Shown here: positions 1-6,444 of the stretch, piece by piece
Layout of the letters: the number at the start of each line of letters is the position of its first letter
Numbering within the stretch: position 1 is the first letter of the stretch
Virus record (IMG/VR): IMGVR_UViG_3300050821_005497
Location: 1 to 41,597 of that record
DNA length: 41,597 nucleotides
From: a virus
Strand: one strand, 5' to 3'
The notes under the pieces: model-generated
Seen by the model: only the letters and a program-made list of their open reading frames with translations
Database searches by the model: none
What the model was told of the DNA's origin: nothing
Made by a program: the position numbers and the translations under genes

Positions 1-861
1 GGCGGCGGCGGCGGCGGCTCGGGCAGCGGCTCGGGCGGCGGCAACACGTCGGGTGCGGGCGCTCCCGGCCTCATCGTCATCAAGTACACGCCGACAACCG
101 ACACGGCGATCTACATTTTCAATGCGAGCGGCACGCTCACCACGCCAACATCGGTTTCGGCGGCCAACTATCTTGTCCAAGCAGGCGGCGGTGGTGGTGG
201 TGGTGGCGCGGCTGGCGGCGGCGGTGGTGCTGGCGGCTTCCTAGTAGGGTCGGCACCTCTTGTTCCCACCACGTCGCTAACGATCACGGTTGGTGCGGGA
301 GGGGTCGGCGGCGGCTCGGGTGCGACGGGCACCAATGGCGGCAACTCATCAATCGGGGCTCTCGCCGTCGCACTTGGCGGCGGTGGCGGCGGTTCGGGCA
401 CCAACCCCGGCCTTGCAGGCGGTTCGGGCGGCGGTGCCGGATCAAATGGCAATACCGAAGCCGGTGGCGCGGGCACAGCGGGGCAAGGCAACAGTGGCGG
501 CAACAACGTCGCGTCTACTCCTTTCCCGGCAGGCGGCGGTGGTGGTGCGGGAGCGGTTGGCGGGAGCACGCCGGGCGCGACCAGCGGGGCGGGTGGCTCT
601 GGCTTGTCGTCAACCATTTCAGGCGCGTCGGTCACCTATGGCGGCGGCGGTGGTGGCGGAACTAGAAACGACACGGGCGGCCTAAGCCCCGGCGCGGGTG
701 GTGCCGGTGGTGGTGGTGCCGGTGGCGCGCTCGGCGCAGCCGGGACCGCAGGCACGCCTAACACGGGCGGCGGCGGCGGCGGTGGCAGCTATAACGGCTC
801 GACCATCACTAACGGTGGCGGCGGCGGCGCTGGCGTCGTGATCATCGCGATCACCCGATAG
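1..861 (+). CDS. Glycine-rich adhesin-like protein, C-terminal part (gene continues from the window end)
   Basis: The frame is open from base 1 to a TAG at 859-861 (286 residues) with no start codon, so the 5' part is missing here. It has the composition and punctuation of phage glycine-rich domains: poly-Gly runs, a YIFNASGTL motif near residue 37, a VTYGGGGGGG motif near residue 211 and a hydrophobic end (GVVIIAITR). The last codon at 41597 is in the same frame, so 40812-41597 plus 1-861 would give one protein of about 548 residues. Such domains can form polyglycine-II sandwiches in receptor-binding adhesins; that role is inferred from family and from the neighbouring tail genes. Confidence 0.8.
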   Translation, partial: GGGGGGSGSGSGGGNTSGAGAPGLIVIKYTPTTDTAIYIFNASGTLTTPTSVSAANYLVQAGGGGGGGGAAGGGGGAGGFLVGSAPLVPTTSLTITVGAGGVGGGSGATGTNGGNSSIGALAVALGGGGGGSGTNPGLAGGSGGGAGSNGNTEAGGAGTAGQGNSGGNNVASTPFPAGGGGGAGAVGGSTPGATSGAGGSGLSSTISGASVTYGGGGGGGTRNDTGGLSPGAGGAGGGGAGGALGAAGTAGTPNTGGGGGGGSYNGSTITNGGGGGAGVVIIAITR

Positions 862-888
862 AAAAAGGGGCGACCCAAAGGCCGCCCC
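862..888 (-). terminator. Intrinsic terminator of the leftward operon
   Basis: Nine-base stem with one mismatch (867-875 with 880-888) and a four-base loop. Read on the minus strand it is followed by five T (862-866). It lies just past the stop of the leftward gene at 900. On the plus strand no T-run follows, so it should act mainly leftward. Confidence 0.7.
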
Positions 889-899
889 ACAATCACACT

Positions 900-1322
900 C
901 TAGCGACTTTCTGCCCCGGCGTCACCCCGGATCGCGGCGAGCGCGGCTTTGCCGGTCAATGGCATCTTCCGCGTCTCACCGCTTTTCTTGGCCTTCATCG
1001 TCGCGATGCGGCCTTGTGCCTTGCGGCGCTTCAAGTCCTTTTGCTCGGCAACGATCTGTTCGGCCACCGGGTCAGGCTTCTTGCGTTGCAGGAACGCCGG
1101 AATTGACGTGTCGATCTCGCCGACCGGCTTGGGCGGGGCGATTGTCGCTTGCATGATCGTCTCGGCCAGCGATGGCTTTGTAACCTTCGGCAGGCTCGCC
1201 TTGGCGGCAAGCCGCTTGCGTTGCTTCTCAAGCTTCGCCAGCGCATTGGCCGCGCGCCGTAGCCGAGACTGCCATCGCAAGATAGACGCCTCTACTTGCT
1301 CAAGTGTATTGCGTTTGGACAT
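900..1322 (-). CDS. Basic coiled-coil conserved phage protein (140 aa)
   Basis: Function unknown. Residues 8-40 look like an amphipathic, Arg/Lys-rich helix (RWQSRLRRAANALAKLEKQ), then a Pro-rich middle and a basic tail with RIATMKAK and KMPLTGKAA. This architecture recurs in rhizobial phage proteins as I recall them. The start at 1322 was chosen over an upstream ATG at 1448 because AAAGGAG lies about 8 bases before it. It is the last gene of the leftward block, separated from 1460 by a hairpin that can terminate only rightward transcription. Confidence 0.75.
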   Translation of the reverse strand: MSKRNTLEQVEASILRWQSRLRRAANALAKLEKQRKRLAAKASLPKVTKPSLAETIMQATIAPPKPVGEIDTSIPAFLQRKKPDPVAEQIVAEQKDLKRRKAQGRIATMKAKKSGETRKMPLTGKAALAAIRGDAGAESR

Positions 1323-1344
1323 TGTAACTTCTCCTTTGGGGTAG

Positions 1345-1382
1345 GCTCGCACTCGGCTCATTGCCGGGTGCGAGCTTTTTTT
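1345..1382 (+). terminator. Strong intrinsic terminator facing rightward
   Basis: Thirteen-base stem with one G-T pair (1345-1357 with 1363-1375), a five-base loop, then seven T (1376-1382) on the plus strand. No plus-strand gene lies directly before it. It probably stops late transcripts that run past the glycine-rich gene at 861 and antisense through 900-1322. Confidence 0.75.
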
Positions 1383-1459
1383 ATTTTCAAACAGCCCACG
1401 CGAGATCGCCCGCGCGTGAGGCCATTCTAGCAAATCGACTTTTGCCAAATTCGGAGTTG

Positions 1460-1687
1460 TTACGATTTCGGGGTGTGAAGCGCTTGCGGCACAGCACTAA
1501 CTTTCATTTTTAAAAAATGCTTGTCACGGAAAACACAGCGCGAAAGCTCTCTGTCGAGCAGCATCACGCGCCACGAAGCCCTATAAAAACCGAAGTAACA
1601 ATTCGTGAGAGCGATGATTTCCAGAATGATTGCGAATGCGATGACGACCGCCATACAGATCACGGTTCGCATGCCGATCCGGTTCAT
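1460..1687 (-). CDS. Small single-pass membrane protein (75 aa)
   Basis: Not recognised. Residues 8-28 form one clear hydrophobic segment (VICMAVVIAFAIILEIIAL) after a short N-terminus with two Arg; the C-terminal 45 residues are basic and probably soluble. The start overlaps the stop of the gene at 1684 by four bases, so it is translated in a chain with it. A small one-helix protein here could be holin- or spanin-like, but nothing shows a lysis role. Confidence 0.6.
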   Translation of the reverse strand: MNRIGMRTVICMAVVIAFAIILEIIALTNCYFGFYRASWRVMLLDRELSRCVFRDKHFLKMKVSAVPQALHTPKS

Positions 1688-1941
1688 TTGAAATCGTCGT
1701 CAGTCGGCTTGCGAAAATTCGTGCGTTCGAAAATTTTCGAGAACGTTAGGCTCGGCGATACCCGCAGCATTCGGATCATGTCGGCGGCGGAAGCCTCGGG
1801 GCCGTCAATGCCGACCTCGAAATGACATTCAGGATTTGCGGTGTCGAAGTCGCGTAAGTGTTGCAGCCATTTTTGAACGAGGCTGTCGGGCAAGTGCGCG
1901 ACCGTGTAAATCTTAGTGGCTGACATAGAGATACCAGACAT
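1684..1941 (-). CDS. Hypothetical small protein (85 aa)
   Basis: No family recognised. Contains an amphipathic stretch (DSLVQKWLQHLRDF) and an acidic-basic C-terminus. Two starts are possible, ATG at 1941 and ATG at 1926 (beginning MSATKIYTV); neither has a good ribosome site, which fits coupling to the upstream gene that ends at 1913. Part of a run of overlapping leftward genes. Confidence 0.6.
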   Translation of the reverse strand: MSGISMSATKIYTVAHLPDSLVQKWLQHLRDFDTANPECHFEVGIDGPEASAADMIRMLRVSPSLTFSKIFERTNFRKPTDDDFK

Positions 1942-2038
1942 TGAGAACGATCACGACGCAGTTGAGCACTATCATGACGGCGTTGATCCGCATCATGCGC
2001 TTGGCGGCGCGGTTGAGATCGTTCAAATCCGGGGTCAT
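1913..2038 (-). CDS. Very small membrane protein (41 aa)
   Basis: Begins MTPDLNDLNRAAKRMM and continues into one hydrophobic helix (about residues 18-37, AVMIVLNCVVIVLNVWYLYV). The start at 2038 was preferred to 2140 because it makes an ATGA junction with the stop of the gene at 2035, the spacing seen across this operon. Topology suggests a cytoplasmic N-terminus and a single membrane anchor. Function unknown. Confidence 0.6.
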   Translation of the reverse strand: MTPDLNDLNRAAKRMMRINAVMIVLNCVVIVLNVWYLYVSH

Positions 2039-2364
2039 ACATCCTCGATGAGCTGCGGTGATACGCTGAATGCGGTAAGTGGGCGGTTGGGTCTGCCGTC
2101 GCTGCGGAACGGGCGAACACTGCTTTGCGCTTTCCAGCAATTCATTGCCTCGCTAAAGCTCGCGAAGCGTTTTGCCTTTTCTATGTCGTCGGTCCAACGT
2201 TCCGCGCCCATGCCGTTGTTCGCATCAGGATCGGACCATTCGAGATAGGGGCCTGTCACGATATCGCCAGCGGCGGCGGCCACGGCAAGCGCGGCGGCGG
2301 TTGCCTCATGGGCGAGGGCCGACTTGCCGGGAAGGCTGGCGGCACAAAGGACATAAAAACTCAT
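2035..2364 (-). CDS. Conserved hypothetical phage protein (109 aa)
   Basis: Starts MSFYVLCAASLPGK at 2364, an ATGA overlap with the stop of the zinc-ribbon gene at 2361; the longer reading up to 2652 is antisense-like and unlikely. The middle (GPYLEWSDPDANNGMGAERW) and the segment DDIEKAKRFASFSEAMNCW suggest a small soluble domain that aligns request/field-like repeats in other phage orphans. No enzyme motif is visible. Confidence 0.65.
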   Translation of the reverse strand: MSFYVLCAASLPGKSALAHEATAAALAVAAAAGDIVTGPYLEWSDPDANNGMGAERWTDDIEKAKRFASFSEAMNCWKAQSSVRPFRSDGRPNRPLTAFSVSPQLIEDV

Positions 2365-2570
2365 CGGGTTCGCTCCCTGATACGCTCGACGAAAACAAAA
2401 TCGTGCGGCGGCTGGTCGAAGCGCCACGGCGCGACGTTGAAGCCAGAGCCGCAACCCTTGCAAAAGACGTTGCGGGAAAGCCCGCCACGCGGCCCTAACT
2501 CCATTCCGAAAATGCCGCAGTCGGGGCACTGATCTTGATTGAGTGTGTCGAGGGTTTCGTTTGTCGTCAT
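2361..2570 (-). CDS. Small zinc-ribbon protein (69 aa)
   Basis: Two paired-cysteine knuckles, CPDC near residue 15 and CKGC near residue 37, about 20 residues apart, are typical of a treble-clef or zinc-ribbon fold. The rest is short and polar. Start at 2570 overlaps the stop of the next gene (2567) by ATGA. Such phage proteins often bind nucleic acid or RNA polymerase; that is inference only. Confidence 0.7.
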   Translation of the reverse strand: MTTNETLDTLNQDQCPDCGIFGMELGPRGGLSRNVFCKGCGSGFNVAPWRFDQPPHDFVFVERIRERTR

Positions 2571-2794
2571 GCGGTGCCGCCCTCAATGCCTTCCATCGCT
2601 TCAACGGTCTGACCGGCGTGCGCCAGCATCTTGAGCACGCGCGGCATGTCAATGTCGTTGCCGCCGATGAACTCCGGCTTGTCGCCGCAGTCGCACCACA
2701 CGATCAGGCAATAGCGGGTGTCCTTGCACTCGCCCTCACTGATGCGGTTCATGATGGTGACGCTGATCTCGCGGCACATTTGAGGATCGATCAT
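2567..2794 (-). CDS. Hypothetical cysteine-containing protein (75 aa)
   Basis: Has CREIS, CKDTRYCLIVWCDCGDKP and a C-terminal helix (PRVLKMLAHAGQTVEAM). The Cys pattern could bind a metal but is not a canonical ribbon. ATGA overlaps link it on both sides (2567-2570 and 2791-2794). No function can be assigned. Confidence 0.65.
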   Translation of the reverse strand: MIDPQMCREISVTIMNRISEGECKDTRYCLIVWCDCGDKPEFIGGNDIDMPRVLKMLAHAGQTVEAMEGIEGGTA

Positions 2795-3060
2795 GCGCTG
2801 CCCTTTATTTCCGGCTGGCCTTCGAAGCGCGCAAGTTGTTCCTTGAGCAGGGTCACAACATCGGCGCGGTCGGCGTTGGAAATGTAGTTAGCACGGCCAC
2901 TGTCGCCGAAGTTGAACACCATCAGCACGAAGCCGACTTTGCGCCTTTTTCCCCGCAAACCACCGTTGAAAAATTTATCGATCAGTTCGGCGAGGCGGTT
3001 CATTTCGACGCGATAGGCTTCCTCAATCGGCGCGTCGCCAAGGGTGTGCTGTGGCATCAT
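2791..3060 (-). CDS. Conserved phage protein (89 aa)
   Basis: Resembles a widely spread phage orphan family recognised by a FNFGDSGRANYISNADR-type core and a C-terminal helix ending LARFEGQPEIKG. The function of that family is unknown to me. A second ATG three bases in (3057) is an equally possible start. Its 3' end forms an ATGA junction with the gene at 2794. Confidence 0.75.
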   Translation of the reverse strand: MMPQHTLGDAPIEEAYRVEMNRLAELIDKFFNGGLRGKRRKVGFVLMVFNFGDSGRANYISNADRADVVTLLKEQLARFEGQPEIKGSA

Positions 3061-3290
3061 TGTCGCTCCCTGAATTTGATGGCATAGCCGGGGATCGGGA
3101 CCTCGGCCAATGTTTCGACGATGGGGACCTTCGCAAAATATTTGCTGACGACGTGAATTGAGTTTGAGCCGTTGTGGGTCGGGTAGATCGCCCCGACCAG
3201 CAAACCATCATCGCTGATGATCTCGACGATGATGTCACCCGACAGGCGATGAATACCCAACCGAAATTCCGTCATCTCCTGCATCTCCAA
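3057..3290 (-). CDS. Hypothetical protein (77 aa)
   Basis: A beta-rich small protein (FRLGIHRLSGDIIVEIISDD) with no known motif. Several in-frame starts exist (3290, 3284, 3275); GGAG and AGGAG sit immediately next to them, so the exact start is uncertain. It overlaps the 3' end of the secreted-protein gene at 3272 by 19 bases. Confidence 0.55.
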   Translation of the reverse strand: MEMQEMTEFRLGIHRLSGDIIVEIISDDGLLVGAIYPTHNGSNSIHVVSKYFAKVPIVETLAEVPIPGYAIKFRERQ

Positions 3291-3511
3291 TAGCGGTGAT
3301 GGTCATGCACGTAATTAATCCGATGGCAGACAAAACCGTGATGGTGCCGCGCGTGACGACGTTCACGGTGATGACGTGGTGGTGGCGGCTCTGGCGTCAT
3401 GATGGATCGCGTGACGACTGGCGGCGGCGGGTCGTTTTTGATGGCGTTCCAGCGTTCGGAAAAGTCCGCGTTGACGCTGGCGAGTAACAGCACTGCGACG
3501 GCGGACTTCAT
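3272..3511 (-). CDS. Secreted or periplasmic His/Pro-rich small protein (79 aa)
   Basis: Residues 1-15 (MKSAVAVLLLASVNA) look like a short signal peptide. After it comes a Pro-rich stretch (DPPPPVV, PEPPPP), a His/Arg cluster (HHRERRHARHHH) and the end YWRCRR. The WRCRR ending recurs in small exported proteins of rhizobial phages as I recall them. A periplasmic location is inferred. It overlaps both neighbours, ATGA with 3508. Confidence 0.65.
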   Translation of the reverse strand: MKSAVAVLLLASVNADFSERWNAIKNDPPPPVVTRSIMTPEPPPPRHHRERRHARHHHGFVCHRINYVHDHHRYWRCRR

Positions 3512-3777
3512 AGCCAGCTTTCCACGATCTGCGGTTCATCGCCCTCATTGCGCGTGAGGCACGTCAGGCCCGCCTGATGGAAACTTTTGCGAATGGCGTC
3601 TAGCTCTCCTTGGATCAGATCGCCTGTCGCGACGGGACCATCCGCATTGACCTCAAAGCGTCGTGCCACGTAGCTATTCGGAAAGTCCACCGGATGATCG
3701 TACACCGTCCACAAACTCAACTTGTTGCGCTGTTGGGCGCTGTGCTGGCCTTGGATAATGCGTTTGGTGTTTTCCAT
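3508..3777 (-). CDS. Hypothetical protein (89 aa)
   Basis: Starts MENTKRIIQGQHS at 3777, preferred over the ATG at 3795 because that one would overlap the preceding gene needlessly. Polar, no hydrophobic segment, no known motif; the C-terminus (CLTRNEGDEPQIVESWL) is acidic. Lies one base after the stop of the gene at 3779. Confidence 0.6.
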   Translation of the reverse strand: MENTKRIIQGQHSAQQRNKLSLWTVYDHPVDFPNSYVARRFEVNADGPVATGDLIQGELDAIRKSFHQAGLTCLTRNEGDEPQIVESWL

Positions 3778-3778
3778 G

Positions 3779-4414
3779 TCAGGCCACCGGGACAAGTTTC
3801 ATGGCGCGTTCAATGTGCTGGTCTAGTTCCCGTTCGCCGCCCTCGATGGAGGCGATCTCGCGCAAGTAGGGCAGGCCCTTGTCGATGGCGTCCAAGACCT
3901 CAGCGCGGGTGGCGATGCGGCCTTCGCGATAGAAGTGCGTTTCGCTCGGCGGCCCGACCTCGAATAGCGTACCGCCGACGACCTTCATCGGGTGGTAGCT
4001 GCGGCAAATCCAGACCAGCGAAACGCCGGGGTTGTGCTCTAGGTGAATGCCAGCGATGTCTTTGCCAATCGGCAAGTCCTTTTCGTTGCGCCGCATGTTC
4101 GGCTTTGAGAGGAACGGGCACGCCTTGACGGCGTAGACGGCGCACTCCCGATGCGAGGGCGGCTCGCTCGATACGCGGTTGATCGCGCACATCGGCCCGA
4201 TCACGAACGCCACATAGCGCCCTAGAGGCTCACCGCAGAGCCAGCAAAGCCGCTTCCTGTAGGCGTCAACCATTGCGCCCGGCGCAATCGCGCGAAAATC
4301 CCACTCGCCGTTGATGTTGGCGACAAACCACGGCACCGGGAAGCCGCGATCACTGACGGGCCGCCGCGCCATTCGGCTCGGCAGCGGAATATTCTTGATG
4401 GCTGCATTGAGCAT
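3779..4414 (-). CDS. Conserved phage protein with Cys-rich N-terminal half (211 aa)
   Basis: Looks like a widely distributed phage orphan with the motif RLCWLCGEPLGRYVAFVIGPMC near residue 55 and the block PPSHRECAVYAVKACPFLSKP near residue 85. Cysteines in pairs plus conserved His suggest a structural zinc or iron site. The second half (VWICRSYHPMKV, LFEVGPPSETHFYREGR) is also typical of that family. Function not known. It follows a 60-base gap after the XRE regulator gene. Confidence 0.75.
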   Translation of the reverse strand: MLNAAIKNIPLPSRMARRPVSDRGFPVPWFVANINGEWDFRAIAPGAMVDAYRKRLCWLCGEPLGRYVAFVIGPMCAINRVSSEPPSHRECAVYAVKACPFLSKPNMRRNEKDLPIGKDIAGIHLEHNPGVSLVWICRSYHPMKVVGGTLFEVGPPSETHFYREGRIATRAEVLDAIDKGLPYLREIASIEGGERELDQHIERAMKLVPVA

Positions 4415-4474
4415 GGTCCCGCACTCTTTAACATGACGTTTGATCCTCCCGATTTTCCGTCAGTGTTAGTCGTC

Positions 4475-4882
4475 TTAACCTCCATTTCTGGTTTCGTGAT
4501 CGCGGATCAGGACATCTATTAGCGACTTCATCGGTGCCAAGAGATTTTCCGGCAATGCGAGATAACGCTTTGAAAGCTTGTAGGCCGACAGATCGAACTC
4601 GGTGTCTGCCATTCGCGCGGTCGTCTCCCAACCGAGTAGATGATGCGGCGTGGTGTTGAGTGCGTTAGAAATCTGGATCAACCTCGCAGCCGAAATGCGG
4701 TTGACGCCTTTTTCGTATTTTTGGACTTGCTGAAACGAGACTTTCATCACCGTTCCAAGTTCCTCTTGGCTCATACCGATATCGGTACGCATCGCGCGAA
4801 TACGAAGGCCGATTTCCTTGTCTATCGGAGTGCTGGCGCGTGGCCTCTTATCTTGACGTTTTTTTGATGTGGGCATGGTCAT
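4475..4882 (-). CDS. XRE-family HTH transcriptional regulator (135 aa)
   Basis: Residues about 24-80 form a clear HTH_3 domain: LRIRAMRTDIGMSQEELGTVMKVSFQQVQKYEKG, with the typical turn GVNRISAARLIQISNALN and then HHLLG. The N-terminus is basic and flexible; the C-terminal third may dimerise. Start at 4882 makes an ATGA overlap with 4879 and has AAGG just before it. One of three DNA-binding proteins at the head of the leftward operon, probably a regulator of phage genes. Confidence 0.85.
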   Translation of the reverse strand: MTMPTSKKRQDKRPRASTPIDKEIGLRIRAMRTDIGMSQEELGTVMKVSFQQVQKYEKGVNRISAARLIQISNALNTTPHHLLGWETTARMADTEFDLSAYKLSKRYLALPENLLAPMKSLIDVLIRDHETRNGG

Positions 4883-5226
4883 TTTGCCTTGTTGCTGGCT
4901 TGCTCGATTTCCTTTTTGGCCTTGGCAATCTCGCGCTCGAAATTGATCTCTTTCGATTTCACGAACTCTTGCCGGTAGCCAAGCGAGCCCGTCACCGCCG
5001 CAACGGTCGCATATTGCGGGCGGCGTGTTTCGCCCTCAAACCAATTGTGCAGCGTCGTGGTCGAGACGCCGCTGATATGATGGATGTCGGAATAATTCAG
5101 ACCTTCATCGTTGACGATGGTGCGTACCTTGTCGATCACCGGGTCTTTATCGACGAACGAATAAGAGCGGTACAGGATTGAGCCTTTGCGCTTGCGGTCG
5201 TGGCCGTTCTTGGTTGCTTTACCCAT
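4879..5226 (-). CDS. HTH DNA-binding protein (115 aa)
   Basis: Residues about 38-70 (LNYSDIHHISGVSTTTLHNWFEGETRRP) read as a helix-turn-helix, followed by YATVAAVTGSLGY. The C-terminus is a charged helix rich in Lys and Glu. The family is common in proteobacterial phages, though its role is unknown to me. Overlaps the winged-helix gene upstream by eight bases and the XRE gene downstream by ATGA. Confidence 0.75.
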   Translation of the reverse strand: MGKATKNGHDRKRKGSILYRSYSFVDKDPVIDKVRTIVNDEGLNYSDIHHISGVSTTTLHNWFEGETRRPQYATVAAVTGSLGYRQEFVKSKEINFEREIAKAKKEIEQASNKAK

Positions 5227-5731
5227 TGTTGTTCTCCGCTACGTCAGCGGTGGCGACGACGGCGGCCTTCTTCTTTTTCTTGGGTGGCTTTCTCGTTACT
5301 CCAAAGCCTCGCTGGATGGCCTCACGCAAACCTTTGGCAGTGAGACGGTAGACGCCGGGCTCGGTGCGCGTCACCATTCCGTTCTCCTGCATCTTCGATA
5401 GTTGCGGGCTGACACTCTTCGCCGATAGGCCGTTGGCCTCAAGCACCCGTCCTAGATCGGTGGTTGACTTGGTATGCTCGGGGTTCTTGGCGAGCGCCTC
5501 AAGCATGGACACCCAACTCGGCTTTCCGTTCGCACTTCGGACGCGCGGAATGCGCGGTTGTTTGGGCGCTTCCAGAAGCTTGACGCCGTTGTGGTGGTTT
5601 AGTCGCTTCTGTGGCGCTGGCCTGTCGTCGCCAAGCACGTCGATTTTCAGACCACTATTCCCTGTCGCGATCAGCCCTAACAATTGGGTGATCGGGACCT
5701 CGAACGAGAACGTCAGCTTTTTGATTGCCAT
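5219..5731 (-). CDS. Winged-helix DNA-binding protein, first gene of the leftward operon (170 aa)
   Basis: Residues about 80-140 (PSWVSMLEALAKNPEHTKSTTDLGRVLEANGLSAKSVSPQLSKMQENGMVTR then YRLTAKG) form a MarR/ArsR-like winged helix. The tail is a Lys run followed by a flexible end. The start at 5731 (MAIKKLTFS) is set by AGGGGAAA about 6 bases upstream; an ATG at 5752 has no such site. First gene of the leftward block, so its promoter must lie in 5732-6042. Confidence 0.75.
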   Translation of the reverse strand: MAIKKLTFSFEVPITQLLGLIATGNSGLKIDVLGDDRPAPQKRLNHHNGVKLLEAPKQPRIPRVRSANGKPSWVSMLEALAKNPEHTKSTTDLGRVLEANGLSAKSVSPQLSKMQENGMVTRTEPGVYRLTAKGLREAIQRGFGVTRKPPKKKKKAAVVATADVAENNNG

Positions 5732-6042
5732 CAGCGTTTCCCCTAGCTGCAAATGTGGCGGCTTGCATGGATTTCATTTGTGACGCTTGGGTTGTGTCGC
5801 AATGATGGCGTATTTTTTCTGACTTGTGAACTGGCGCGCCTAAAATTTAAAAAGCGGCACATTCAAACCAATGTCGGCGATGCGGACGTAGCGCGCGGGG
5901 ACCGTTGTAATACGGCCTTTAGGACAATTGCCTTTCGTCGGAAAATTTACGACTTTTCCGTTGCGTCCGTCGGGGGACAGGCGTGGTGACCAATTTGGTC
6001 GAAAAAAAATCAAGAAAAACAAATCATGCAGGAGTTGTGGGG
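5732..6042. promoter_or_regulatory. Divergent regulatory region between the 5731 and 6043 genes
   Basis: About 310 bases without a convincing gene, between divergent DNA-binding protein genes. It holds an AT-rich stretch near 5840-5855, a perfect seven-base inverted repeat (CGGAAAA at 5939-5945, TTTTCCG at 5954-5960) and a palindrome at 5988-6000 (GACCAA-T-TTGGTC). Promoters for both directions must be here, but no clean -35/-10 pair stands out. Confidence 0.5.
5988..6000. promoter_or_regulatory. Palindromic operator candidate
   Basis: Perfect six-base arms around one central T (GACCAATTTGGTC), 43 bases before the start of the winged-helix gene at 6043. Position and symmetry suit autoregulation by that protein; this is inference. 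Confidence 0.4.
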
Positions 6043-6444
6043 ATGGGCAAAACTATTACAGCGGCGCTCGCAAAACGTCAGAAGCAGTCGGCTATCGTTT
6101 CGGAAATGATGCTCAACATCGTCGCGGCGGTGCGGCGGGCGGCCCACCGCAAAAAAAATTTTAGTGGACTATTTGAGGAATGGTTGGTGGCGATGGCGAT
6201 CCGGCAGAACGAGGGTCGGGGCGGCGAGCCGCTGACGGTGGCCTGCATCGCCCGAATTTTGGGCATCCCGCGCTCGAATGCCAAGCGGGCGGTGGACGCC
6301 CTGATCGTACAGGGCAGGCTCCGCAAGGAGGGGACAGGCTTTGCCGCCGACCTCGGGTTTCTGCAACGGCAGATCAACGCCGACTATTTCAAGGTGGTGG
6401 TCGTTGAAATCCTCAAGGCCGCCGACAGTCTCCGCACGACCTAG
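6043..6444 (+). CDS. Winged-helix regulatory protein (133 aa)
   Basis: Residues about 62-110 (GEPLTVACIARILGIPRSNAKRAVDALIVQGRLRKEG) form a winged helix of Lrp/MarR/IclR style. The N-terminus is a basic helix. Start at 6043 was chosen over 5983 because AGGAG lies before it and because the earlier start would cross the operator-like palindrome. It is convergent with the large serine recombinase; the two stop codons are adjacent (6442-6447). Likely a regulator of this left arm. Confidence 0.8.
   Translation: MGKTITAALAKRQKQSAIVSEMMLNIVAAVRRAAHRKKNFSGLFEEWLVAMAIRQNEGRGGEPLTVACIARILGIPRSNAKRAVDALIVQGRLRKEGTGFAADLGFLQRQINADYFKVVVVEILKAADSLRTT

Noticed and set aside
168-635. Long Pro-rich minus-strand reading (155 aa) opposite the glycine-rich gene
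   Set aside because: It is the complement of Gly codons (Gly repeats read as Pro/Ala in reverse); no ribosome site and no known protein.
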